In this document: piece after piece, positions 29,121 through 37,106 of the stretch
How the letters are laid out: each line of letters begins with the position of its first letter
How positions within the stretch are numbered: position 1 is the stretch's first letter
Assembly: GCA_963746735.1 (NCBI GenBank)
Contig: CAVVCO010000022.1
Location: forward strand, 1-64,000
DNA: 64,000 bases
Direction: 5' to 3'
From: CAVSWT01 sp963746735
GTDB taxonomy: Bacteria; Bacteroidota; Ignavibacteria; Ignavibacteriales; Ignavibacteriaceae
The notes under the pieces: generated by a model
Databases searched by the model: none
The model's input: the letters and a program-made list of their open reading frames with translations, nothing else
What the model was told of the DNA's origin: nothing
Translations under genes and position numbers: made by a program

Positions 29121-31719
29121 TTATTTTAACAATGTCATCTTACCTGAAAATTGTTTATCAGCAACTCTTAAATTATAAATGTAAATTCCGCTAGATACTT
29201 TTACTCCCGCTTTCATTTGTTCCATCCCACCTGGTTAAATAACTTCCGGCGGGTAAAACTTCTCTCACTAATTTTTTAACTATCTGTCCCTGAATGTTAT
29301 ATATTACAAACTCCGCCATTGAATTTGTTAAATCATACGGAATTGTAAAATTTAATTACTGTACTTGGATTAAATGGGTTTGGATAATTTTGTGCAATTA
29401 AGTGAGTTTCAGGAATTATTTTATTTTCATCTTTGTCCACCGAAGTTGTTAATTGCAAACCTTCGCCTTTTGTATTCCCGCTGTTATCTGCTAAATAAAT
29501 ATTGACCCATGATGGTCTAAAAGCAGAATATAAATATTGATCATTCCATTCTTGGTCTGTCAAACGAAGAAAATTTGTAGTAACATATTCATAATAACTG
29601 AAACATGGGCCAACAAAGGCAGTATGATTTCCATTTGGTAATTGAGCAATAAAAACTCCGAGATTTATTGGGCCTGTACCAACATGAGTTATAGCACCTA
29701 TAAAACTACCCATACAATCTGTAGGTGTTGTATGAATATCTGCAACAGTATAGTTAGGATCCATCAAACCTGTATATGAAAATAATGGATCGCTATAAAA
29801 TAGTTTTGGATACCATCCATTATAATAAGGCCCTCCGCACATTTCCGGAGCAATATCGTAGATCATAGTTCGTAAAAATTCATTTTCATCAGTAGTAAAT
29901 GTTTCGTTGCTTAATATCTTGTGTGCAATGTTACTCAACGTATCCATAATAGGTTCAAAATTGTCGAGATAGTGAATAATATTAGTTTTCAAATAGTCAA
30001 CTGAAAAAGGTAAGTTTTGAAATTTAATTTTAGCCAATTCAGCAAAATGCTTTAAAGTTTGATAAAACTCCGGGAATGGTTCCACATAAGAATGAGGAAA
30101 GGAGCAAATTGGAACTCCACCGGTATAACTTTGCTTAGCATAAAGAAGATTATCATGCCGTAATTGCGCCCATGATGACAATTGTGTATTTAATTTTTCC
30201 TGCCAGAAAGCTGCAGTCTGCATAAATTGCGGTAATGAACTTCTATCTTTAGGAGGATTTAATTCTCTTATAGAGTTAAGCCATAGATTATAAATTGTAT
30301 TGTTCCAGAATTCGGTTCCATAAGAATTTATTAAATACCTTAGTGCTTCAAGATTGCTCGAATAATGATATTGATCAAGTTCAGATTTAAGAAGCTGGCC
30401 TGCAGCATCATTTCCCAATGCAAACATCGGATCTAAAGTAGAAGGAAATAGTCTACAGACTTTATCATTATTATATTTTATCCTATCATAAACTACACTT
30501 CCGGTAACATAAGAATCAATTACAAATCTTTGCCCAAACATCATAAAAGCCGAAGCTGGCTTTATACTATCAGGTGCAAAAGCATCATTGGAAATTAATA
30601 TTTGCGAAAGTATTAATTGATTTGCAAAAGATTGATTCATTAGAGTATCCTGAAACTCAACAAGCTTTAAGCTGTCAAGCAAATCACTTGCATTTTCTAA
30701 TTGAATTTTACCTTTTAAATAATACAGATGATCGAGTGTAACATTGTCTTGATCACCAACGAAGAATTTAATTATAGTTTCAAAATCATTATACAACTGC
30801 CGCGAGTTTGATAAATCAAATAATTCAGTTATCAAATATGAATCAATTGTTTGTCTTTTTGCATCTTCAAAGTTTTGCTCCAAACAAGGTAAATCCAAAT
30901 TGGCCCTTGGAGGAATTAAATAAATTTCAATTCTACCCAGCCACATCATAGTTCGAAAATAATTCTCTAACTGCGGATTAGTCTCATCAATATAGTGTCC
31001 GCGTGGTTTGAACTGGCTCCAATCAACCCTTACACAAGCATTAGCAAACAATGTATCCGTATTAAAACCATCTGCTTCAATTGCTCTATTATAAAGATGA
31101 TTTACTTTATTTGCATTGTCTGTATAATATGGAGTAATATTTTTATCAAGTAATTTTCTTGCAACAGTTAAATACACGTCTACATCATGCAGCATTAGCT
31201 TTATATCAGGGTGGCTTGAATATTTGTTTTCCAATTGAGGCATTTGTGAATGAAGCTGTTCCAACAAAGTTGACAGTTTATCAATTAACACAGCTAGTTC
31301 CATATCCTTTAAAATTCTATCATAAGAAACATGAAACGCGTGAAGAATAGCATCGGTTGAAATGAATACCGGAAGATCTTTATGATAAATATCCAGGAAC
31401 GCATCTCCAAAAGAACCTTTGGATAATCTTTCACTAACCATAAATCCATTTTTGTTTAGAAGGGATTTTTCATAATTGGTAAGATTATATTTTGCATCTA
31501 TGCTGTCGAAATAATCTGCCGAAGAATAATCAGCATTGAAATTTGCATCAAATGTTCCGGCATCATGATCATCCAATAACTGTTCAGCATCCATGTTTTG
31601 ATGCGATATTTAGAAATTGCTTGTAACTCTCAATATTAAAATTCGTTGTTGATTGAGGATAATAAAAGGAATGGACTAGCAAATAGAAAAAAGAATAAAG
31701 GTTTAAATGAAACTTTCAT
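29121..31719 (-). pseudogene. DUF3160 secreted protein with type IX sorting domain, four frameshifts
   Basis: One gene of about 864 codons once four breaks are repaired. Start ATG 31719 (GGGGGA upstream) gives signal peptide MKVSFKPLFFFLFASPFLLL. The long central frame (31594 down) is a DUF3160 domain: SVFISTDAILHAFHVSYDRIL-type entry, MFGQRFVIDSYVTG, MCGGPYYNGWYPKLF and FIGAITHVGTGPINLGVFIA. It reaches NYPNPFNPSTVIKF, then loses frame; downstream frames supply TIPYDLTNSMAEFVIYNIQG and SGIYIYNLRVADKQFSG. Each break is a four-base A/T run that needs three: 31638-31641, 31596-31599, 29347-29350 and 29199-29202. The protein would be surface exposed; DUF3160 function is unknown. Either repeated homopolymer error or genuine decay. 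Confidence 0.85.
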
Positions 31720-32222
31720 ATATCCCCCGATAATTAATTTTATTCTGCTAATAAGATAAATAAATTTATTCTTAAATGAGTGTTACATAATTAATTAGAT
31801 TTCAATAAATGAAAGTTTTTTGATAAATTGCTGAAGATATGAACATATTATTTACAAAGAATTAAGAAAAAAGAACTAAGAAGTCATCAATTTTAGAGGC
31901 ATATATTTTATATCATCCCCCGTTATTTTTCCATAGGAATAATAAAAATATTGTATGTAAATTTGCTTAGTTAAATAATAGACATAAAATTTTTACCTAA
32001 GGCAAAAGGAACAATTAAAAGAAAAAATTTAAAAGCTGAACTATTCCATTGATGAGTAACCCTTTTTAACGGACTATATACGCAGGTTCAAAATAAAGTG
32101 CGTTCCCCTTTTTAATATTTCTTCAATTTTTAAATCAATAATAATCATTACTTCCCGTCTGCTTTTTTAAATAAAAAAATTAAGTGTTACGGGTAAATTA
32201 AAATAAACAAAAGGAAAAATGT
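31720..32222. other. Divergent intergenic region
   Basis: 503 bases between the DUF3160 and RRM genes, containing both promoters and probably a long 5' leader for the RRM gene. I see short AT-rich palindromes but no gene, known riboswitch or RNA gene. Confidence 0.5.
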
Positions 32223-32552
32223 ATGAACATTTACGTAGGAAATCTTGCTTCGGAAGTTACCGACGAAGATTTAAAAAATCTATTTTCCGGTTACGGAAAT
32301 ATCACCAGTGTTAAAGTTATAAAAGATATGTACTCAGGTACATCAAAAGGCTTCGGCTTTGTTGAATTATCCAATCAGACAGAAGGCCAGAAAGCTATCA
32401 GCGAACTTAATGGAAAAGACTTAAAAGGAAAAAGCATTGTTGTAAACGAAGCTCGTCCAAAAACCGATAGTCGTTCAGGCGGCGGCGGTAGAGATCAACG
32501 AGGAGGATCCGGATCAAGAGGTTTTAACAATAGCCGTCCTAAAAGATGGTAA
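32223..32552 (+). CDS. RRM-domain RNA-binding protein
   Basis: 109 residues: one RNA recognition motif followed by an RGG-like Gly/Arg/Ser tail. RNP2 is IYVGNL (3-8) and RNP1 is KGFGFVEL (about 42-49), both intact, so it should bind single-stranded RNA. The tail (SGGGGRDQRGG) resembles cyanobacterial and Bacteroidota cold-inducible RRM proteins. AAGGAAA precedes the ATG. It may be a cold-shock RNA chaperone; the long upstream region could carry thermoregulation, but nothing specific is visible. Confidence 0.92.
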   Translation: MNIYVGNLASEVTDEDLKNLFSGYGNITSVKVIKDMYSGTSKGFGFVELSNQTEGQKAISELNGKDLKGKSIVVNEARPKTDSRSGGGGRDQRGGSGSRGFNNSRPKRW

Positions 32553-32562
32553 TAAAAAATTG

Positions 32563-32664
32563 AGAGGTTGTCTTAATAACTTTTGACAGATTAACATAAT
32601 CTGTTTTGAATAGTCAGTCTTCATTATGTTCTTACTGACAAATCTTGGCTTTCAAACAGCCTCT
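32563..32664. repeat. Structured palindromic element (MITE-like or RNA three-way junction)
   Basis: A 102-nt unit closed by AGAGGTTGT/ACAGCCTCT (32563-32571 and 32656-32664, one G-T pair). Inside are a perfect hairpin ACAGATTA-ACA-TAATCTGT (32586-32604) and a second, GTCAGT/ACTGAC (32613-32639). Terminal GAGG-TGT resembles ends of insertion-sequence-derived miniature elements; the three-stem layout followed by six T could equally be a terminator or small RNA for the RRM gene. Confidence 0.5.
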
Positions 32665-32706
32665 TTCATTTTTTGATTTATTTATAAATGAATGGGAAAT
32701 ATTTAA

Positions 32707-34542
32707 TTGCATAAATTTCATATCCCTGTTATGGGACTTGCTTTTACAATCGACACGCCACTTAAAGTTGCGCACTACGGAATAAATTCCGTTATATCAA
32801 TTGTTGATGATGACCTGATTGAAAAAATGAGGAAGATGCATTCTGATAAAAACAAAATTCCGTTTATTCCTGTTTCAACCAGGGAAACGGATTATAGAGC
32901 GCAAAGAGTAAAACTTTATCTTAATCTTATTAGTGAACTTGTAAAGAATAATTTTATTGCTTTAAAAGATAAAATCATTGATAAAGATAAAGAGCTGGAA
33001 AAATATTATTCAATACTTCCTGATATTTCCGAACTAAAACAGCACTTGAAATCTTATATTCAAGGATTGTTAAGCAAAGATGAAATAAAAGATTTGCTGG
33101 ATAAGTTTATGCATCCCGGCAGCATTGATGTAAACATTATGACCAAAGTTGATAAAGCCAATTTTGATAAATCAGGACAACTTCCAATTGAGTTTAACGA
33201 TGCTCATGCTTCTTTACGCGGATTTGCTCAAAGTGAGCTTAATTCTTCCGTGGTTTTATCCGCAGGAATGAATACAAAACTCTATAGTTATTTTGAAAGC
33301 TTCGCTGATTTTTTCCCGGATGAAAATGGTAAACTAAAGAAAAAAATAATTTTAAAAGTTAGCGACTTTCGCTCAGCACTTATTCAGGGAAAATTTCTGG
33401 CTAAAAAAGGATTATGGGTTTCGGAATACAGGATTGAATCCGGACTTAATTGCGGCGGGCATGCCTTTGCAACTGACGGTTATTTAATTGGCCCTATCCT
33501 GGAAGAGTTTAAAACTAGTCGCAAACTTTTAATTAATACTATTCATGAAATATTTACTGATGCATTAAACAAAAAGAATCTACCGGTGCCAAGCAATCCC
33601 CTGGAAATGAAGATTACAGCTCAAGGCGGAGTTGGGACATTTGAAGAAAATAATTTTCTACTGGATTATTTTCAATTGGATTCTGTCGGCTGGGGTACCC
33701 CCTTCCTTCTTGTGCCGGAAGTAACAAATGTTGATGAAAAAACTTTGGAACTTCTCTGCAATGCAAAAGAAGATGATCTGTATTTAAGCAATACATCCCC
33801 ACTTGGAGTTCCTTTCAACAGCTTGCGAGGAAACACAAAAGATGCTGAAAAAGAAAAGAACGCTGCAAATGGAAAACCCGGAAGTGCCTGTCCTAAAAAG
33901 TTTTTAATTTCTAACACAGAGTTTAGTACTAAACCAATTTGTACTGCTTCGGTGAAATATCAATCGCAAAAAATTGAAGAATTAAATTCTACTTCAGCAA
34001 GTGAAGCAGAAAAAGAAAAACAATACGCTAAAATAATTGACAAGACTTGCTTATGTGTAGGGCTTGCTCTTCCTTCATTACAAATAAATAATGCAGCCTC
34101 AAAAGTTGATGGTATTGGAACGGCTGTTTGCCCCGGACCTAACATGGCTTACTTTTCATCAATAGTTTCTTTAAGCGAAATGGTAAATCATATTTACGGC
34201 AGGATTAACATTATTACCAGGAGCGACCGTCCCAATTTGTTTATGAAAGAGCTTAAGCTTTACCTTAATTATCTTGAAGAAAAAATTGCTTCAATCGATT
34301 TGCCTGCATCTACAAATCAAATTAAACATTTCAGTACTTTTGTAACAAATGTTTCCGAGGGTATTGAATATTACAAACAGTTATTCTCTGAAGCTGTGGG
34401 GAAAATATTTGATATTAAAAAGAAAGCGGATTACGAAATAACTACACTTGAAGAAAAGCTTGATAATTTAATTTCTGTTATGGCTGATAAGAATTTAATA
34501 TCTAATGTTTCCAATTATGCGGCTAAGGTTTCTGTGATGTAA
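32707..34542 (+). CDS. Uncharacterised conserved-looking protein, possible FMN-type TIM barrel
   Basis: 611 residues from a TTG at 32707; a stop codon directly precedes it and the next ATG would remove HKFHIPVMGLAF, which looks conserved. Soluble, no signal peptide. Cys residues occur in tight motifs: GLNCGGHAFATDG, GSACPKKF, KPICTAS, TCLCVGLALP and VCPGPNMAYFS. ITAQGGVGT followed by LDSVGWGTPFLLVPE resembles the Gly-Gly phosphate loop and GxGTPFL of FMN-binding TIM barrels such as glutamate synthase; this is my inference. The Cys set could bind an iron-sulfur cluster. The last 90 residues are helical. Not recognised as a named enzyme. It follows the structured element at 32563 and stands alone. 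Confidence 0.75.
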   Translation: MHKFHIPVMGLAFTIDTPLKVAHYGINSVISIVDDDLIEKMRKMHSDKNKIPFIPVSTRETDYRAQRVKLYLNLISELVKNNFIALKDKIIDKDKELEKYYSILPDISELKQHLKSYIQGLLSKDEIKDLLDKFMHPGSIDVNIMTKVDKANFDKSGQLPIEFNDAHASLRGFAQSELNSSVVLSAGMNTKLYSYFESFADFFPDENGKLKKKIILKVSDFRSALIQGKFLAKKGLWVSEYRIESGLNCGGHAFATDGYLIGPILEEFKTSRKLLINTIHEIFTDALNKKNLPVPSNPLEMKITAQGGVGTFEENNFLLDYFQLDSVGWGTPFLLVPEVTNVDEKTLELLCNAKEDDLYLSNTSPLGVPFNSLRGNTKDAEKEKNAANGKPGSACPKKFLISNTEFSTKPICTASVKYQSQKIEELNSTSASEAEKEKQYAKIIDKTCLCVGLALPSLQINNAASKVDGIGTAVCPGPNMAYFSSIVSLSEMVNHIYGRINIITRSDRPNLFMKELKLYLNYLEEKIASIDLPASTNQIKHFSTFVTNVSEGIEYYKQLFSEAVGKIFDIKKKADYEITTLEEKLDNLISVMADKNLISNVSNYAAKVSVM

Positions 34543-34814
34543 AAATTTTTTTTATAAACTTAGCATTAACAATTAAATATAATTTTTAGGACAATATTTA
34601 TTATATAGATACTCTATCGTCTTTCCTTATATTAGCCTACTATCTTTTTTGCATCTTCTTAAATTTCATAATTTAGTCCTGCAATTTTTCATTTTACTAA
34701 AATAAAAGCTTCGTATCTATTGATTATATCGGAAAGACAATCACTACTCTTTTAAAAATTAACTGCTTGAAATCATTAAGATATTAACGCCTAAATTAAA
34801 ATCTCTTTAAAATA
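34543..34814. other. Intergenic region between unknown gene and tRNA cluster
   Basis: About 270 bases up to the terminator of the tRNA cluster; no gene or RNA seen. Confidence 0.45.
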
Positions 34815-34846
34815 AAAAAACCTTCAACATTTCTGCTGAAGGTTTT
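34815..34846 (-). terminator. Terminator of tRNA cluster
   Basis: Stem AAAACCTTCA/TGAAGGTTTT with a 10- to 12-nt loop and a run of seven T on the minus strand, 4 nt beyond tRNA-Glu. Confidence 0.85.
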
Positions 34847-34849
34847 ACT

Positions 34850-34924
34850 TGGTGACCCCAAGGGGATTCGAACCCCTATTACCGCCGTGAAAGGGCGAGG
34901 TCCTAACCATTAGACGATGGGGCC
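34850..34924 (-). tRNA. tRNA-Glu (TTC)
   Basis: Full cloverleaf beginning GGCCCCATCGTCTAATGG; anticodon loop CTTTCAC gives TTC. T-arm GGGGTTCGAATCCCC. CCA is encoded at the 3' end (34850-34852). Last tRNA before the terminator. Confidence 0.97.
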
Positions 34925-34941
34925 AAGAAAAATAAATTTGT

Positions 34942-35019
34942 TGGGGTGAGCGATGGGAGTTGAACCCACGACCCCCAGGGCCACAACCTGGTGCTCTAAC
35001 CAACTGAGCTACGCTCACC
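34942..35019 (-). tRNA. tRNA-His (GTG)
   Basis: Cloverleaf GTGAGCGTAGCTCAGTTGG with anticodon loop TTGTGGC, anticodon GTG. The extra G at position -1 (35019) opposite C73 is the His identity element. CCA encoded. Confidence 0.97.
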
Positions 35020-35086
35020 ATGTTAAGTCAAAAGTCAAAATTCAATTTTACTATTTTTGACCTTTGAATTTTGAATTAAGTTTTTG

Positions 35087-35160
35087 TACGCCCGAGTGGA
35101 ATCGAACCACTAACCTACAGCTTAGAAGGCTGTTGCTCTATCCGATTGAGCTACGGGCGC
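35087..35160 (-). tRNA. tRNA-Arg (TCT)
   Basis: GCGCCCGTAGCTCAATCGG, anticodon arm ACAGC-CTTCTAA-GCTGT with anticodon TCT, T-arm GTGGTTCGATTCCAC. The acceptor closes with a G-T pair at 1-72. CCA is not encoded, unlike tRNA-Glu and tRNA-His beside it. Confidence 0.93.
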
Positions 35161-35179
35161 ATATATCTTAACAACGTAA

Positions 35180-35230
35180 CTAACCTATCCCGTTAAACGG
35201 GATTGTCCTATCCGATAGACCTACAGGCGC
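35180..35230 (-). pseudogene. Truncated tRNA-Arg copy with swapped anticodon arm
   Basis: 5' part GCGCCTGTAGGTCTATCGG mirrors the neighbouring tRNA-Arg (GCGCCCGTAGCTCAATCGG), and AGGTTAG at the other end is identical to its variable region. Between them the 17-nt anticodon arm is replaced by a perfect palindromic arm ATCCC-GTTTAAC-GGGAT (35187-35203) with nominal anticodon TTA. No T-arm follows. Non-functional as a standard tRNA. Confidence 0.7.
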
Positions 35231-35280
35231 AGGTTAGTAGAATGGCTTTTCAATAAAAAAAGAACTAAGTATTTTTCTCG

Positions 35281-35353
35281 TCGAGACAACTGGATTCGAA
35301 TCTGCAACCTTCCCGATCTAATCGGGACGCGATGAATCTCTGGCCTATGCCCG
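35281..35353 (-). pseudogene. Decayed tRNA-Pro copy A with swapped anticodon arm
   Basis: T-arm and 3' acceptor are mutated relative to tRNA-Pro (TTGCAGATTCGAATCC). The anticodon arm is the perfect palindrome TCCCG-ATTAGAT-CGGGA (35311-35327), the same 17-nt length as the arm it replaces; nominal anticodon TAG. The 5' acceptor is TCGGGCATAGG. Most diverged of the three tandem copies. Confidence 0.65.
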
Positions 35354-35536
35354 ATGAGTATCATTAAATCTCGCTTAAAGAACTTTTGTTTCGTCGGGGC
35401 GGCAGGATTCGAACCTGCGACCTTCCCGATCTAATCGGGACGCGATGAATCTCTGGCCTATGCCCGATGATTATCATTAAATCTTGCCTAAAGAACTTTT
35501 GTTTCGTCGGGGCGGCAGGATTCGAACCTGCGACCT
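35311..35536. repeat. Two 113-bp tandem units derived from tRNA-Pro and its flank
   Basis: Units 35311-35423 and 35424-35536 differ at only three positions. Each runs from the palindromic arm through the decayed 5' half, a 40-nt spacer (ATCATTAAATCT...AAGAACTTTTG on the plus strand) and into the T-arm of the next copy. The period of 113 also places the functional tRNA-Pro in register. Confidence 0.85.
35394..35466 (-). pseudogene. Decayed tRNA-Pro copy B with swapped anticodon arm
   Basis: The 3' half (AGGTCGCAGGTTCGAATCC...) is identical to the functional tRNA-Pro, including the acceptor strand and CGA flank. The anticodon arm is TCCCG-ATTAGAT-CGGGA (35424-35440), nominal anticodon TAG with U33 kept. 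The D-arm and 5' acceptor no longer pair beyond four base pairs. Confidence 0.7.
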
Positions 35537-35582
35537 CCTGCTCCCAAAGCAGGCGCGATGAACCGAGCTACGCTACGCCCCG
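35507..35582 (-). tRNA. tRNA-Pro (TGG)
   Basis: CGGGGCGTAGCGTAGCTCGG, anticodon arm CCTGC-TTTGGGA-GCAGG with anticodon TGG, T-arm GCAGG-TTCGAAT-CCTGC, seven-pair acceptor CGGGGCG/CGCCCCG. CCA not encoded (CGA follows A73). The only intact member of a local array of four Pro-type sequences. Confidence 0.96.
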
Positions 35583-35666
35583 ATTTTTTTTAATGGCTAT
35601 TTCAATACTAAAAAGAACTTTTTTTGAAATTTTTATTAATTCTATTTTATATTTATCTAATAAATA

Positions 35667-35723
35667 GATTTGCAACCTCCCGATTAAATCGAGACGCGAT
35701 GAACTGGGCTACTCTACGACCCA
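35667..35723 (-). pseudogene. Truncated tRNA-Pro copy D with swapped anticodon arm
   Basis: GTTCATCGCG matches the functional tRNA-Pro D-arm region, and 5' TGGGTCGTAGAGTAGC its acceptor. The anticodon arm is TCTCG-ATTTAAT-CGGGA (35678-35694), nominal anticodon TTA. The sequence stops being tRNA-like in the T-arm. It lies upstream of the functional gene in the direction of transcription. Confidence 0.65.
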
Positions 35724-35754
35724 ATGTGCTTTAAAAAACAGACTTCAAATATAT

Positions 35755-35760
35755 ATTATA
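35755..35760 (-). promoter_or_regulatory. Possible -10 element of the tRNA cluster
   Basis: Perfect TATAAT on the minus strand about 32 nt before the first tRNA-like sequence. The matching -35 (TTTTAA with a 16-bp spacer) is weak, so this is tentative. Confidence 0.35.
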
Positions 35761-35885
35761 GTGTTTTAATAATCAATTAAAATTGGGCTTTGATTTTTCA
35801 AAAATAATTAATTTCGCACAAATATATATTCAATTTTCATATAAATCATTACTTAACTAAATTTAGCTTCAAAAAGATTAGATTA

Positions 35886-37106
35886 ATGTCTTTCCCCCTA
35901 TTTGTATCACGTAAATTTACTTTCTCAAAGAAGAAATCTAAATTCGTTTCTTTTATTTCAGCCATTTCAATTATTGGGATCGCCCTTGGAGTTGCCACAT
36001 TAATTATTGCGCTAAGTATTTTAAACGGGTTTGAAAAAACGATTACAAATAAAATAATTGAATTTGATTCACATATACAAATTACCTCTTACACATCCAC
36101 TTTACCTAAATATCACAGTATATTTCCGCATTTAAAATCTGAATTGTCAAATGTTGCAAAAGAAATTAATCCATACATTTCACAGCTTGCAATTATAAGC
36201 AGCAAAAAACATAAAGAAGGATTAAATATTAAAGGCGTAATTCCTCAAGATTATGTTAACCATTTAAAAGATAAAATTGTTGAAGGTGAGTATAATTTAG
36301 CCGATGGAACCCTTCCAACAATTATCATTGGAAAGAAATTAGCAAATAAATTATTTGTAAAAGTTGGTGATAATGTTACAGTGTTTGCTCTAAAAAATGA
36401 TAAGCTCCCTTCTTATGAAAACTTACCTAATATTGAAAAGTTTAAAATATCAGGCATATTTGAAAGCGGTATGTCGCAATTCGATGATTTATTTGCCTAT
36501 ACTGATTTGAAAGCTGCTCAGGAATTATTCAGCGTGGGTGATAACATAAACGGATACGACATTAAATTAAATGATATTTCAAAAATAGATAGTGTGACTT
36601 CTGCTTTAAGTAATGAATTTAAATATCCTTATGTAGTCAAATCAATTTATCAAACTCATAGAAACATTTTTACATGGATTGGCCTTCAAAAGAAACCTAT
36701 CCCGATTATTTTAGGATTAATTATTATTGTAGCTGTCTTCAATATCATTGCTACTTTGCTAATGATTGTGCTTGAAAAAACAAATGCAATTGGCACACTA
36801 AAAGCGCTTGGAGCAAAAAGTAAACAGATAGTTTTTATATTTTTATATCAAGGATTTTTTCTAGCTCTTTGGGGAATTCTATCAGGCAACTTACTCGCCT
36901 ATTTGCTTATGGAAATTCAACTAAAATATAATATTATTTCACTTCCCTCTTCGGTTTATTTTATGTCAACAGTTCCAATACAATTATCCATAAATGTTTT
37001 TCTATTGGTTTCAACATTAACTTTCCTGCTGGCAATTTTAGTTTCTGTTCTCCCAAGTTATATTGCTTCTAAAATTAAGCCTGTAACAGCATTGAGGTTT
37101 AATTAA
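35886..37106 (+). CDS. LolC/LolE-type ABC transporter permease
   Basis: 406 residues. The first membrane helix (FISAISIIGIALGVATLIIALSI) is followed by a large periplasmic MacB-like domain with QITSYTS and FKISGIFESGMSQFDD, then three C-terminal FtsX helices (KKPIPIILGLIIIVAVFNI, GTLKALGAKSKQIVFIFLYQ). These are the features of lipoprotein-releasing permeases that extract lipoproteins from the inner membrane. Directly abuts the second permease (stop then ATG), with LolD downstream, so it forms a LolCDE-like operon. The two permeases are not identical, as expected for a C/E heterodimer; which is which cannot be decided. Confidence 0.92.
   Translation: MSFPLFVSRKFTFSKKKSKFVSFISAISIIGIALGVATLIIALSILNGFEKTITNKIIEFDSHIQITSYTSTLPKYHSIFPHLKSELSNVAKEINPYISQLAIISSKKHKEGLNIKGVIPQDYVNHLKDKIVEGEYNLADGTLPTIIIGKKLANKLFVKVGDNVTVFALKNDKLPSYENLPNIEKFKISGIFESGMSQFDDLFAYTDLKAAQELFSVGDNINGYDIKLNDISKIDSVTSALSNEFKYPYVVKSIYQTHRNIFTWIGLQKKPIPIILGLIIIVAVFNIIATLLMIVLEKTNAIGTLKALGAKSKQIVFIFLYQGFFLALWGILSGNLLAYLLMEIQLKYNIISLPSSVYFMSTVPIQLSINVFLLVSTLTFLLAILVSVLPSYIASKIKPVTALRFN

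Noticed and set aside
35311..35536. CRISPR array
   Set aside because: Units are 113 bp, without short repeats separated by unique spacers, and derive from tRNA-Pro; no cas genes are present.
35467..35667. Plus-strand frame of 66 codons with GAAGFEPATSCSQSRRDEPSYATP
   Set aside because: This is the well-known false protein translated from the antisense of a tRNA; it lies exactly over tRNA-Pro.
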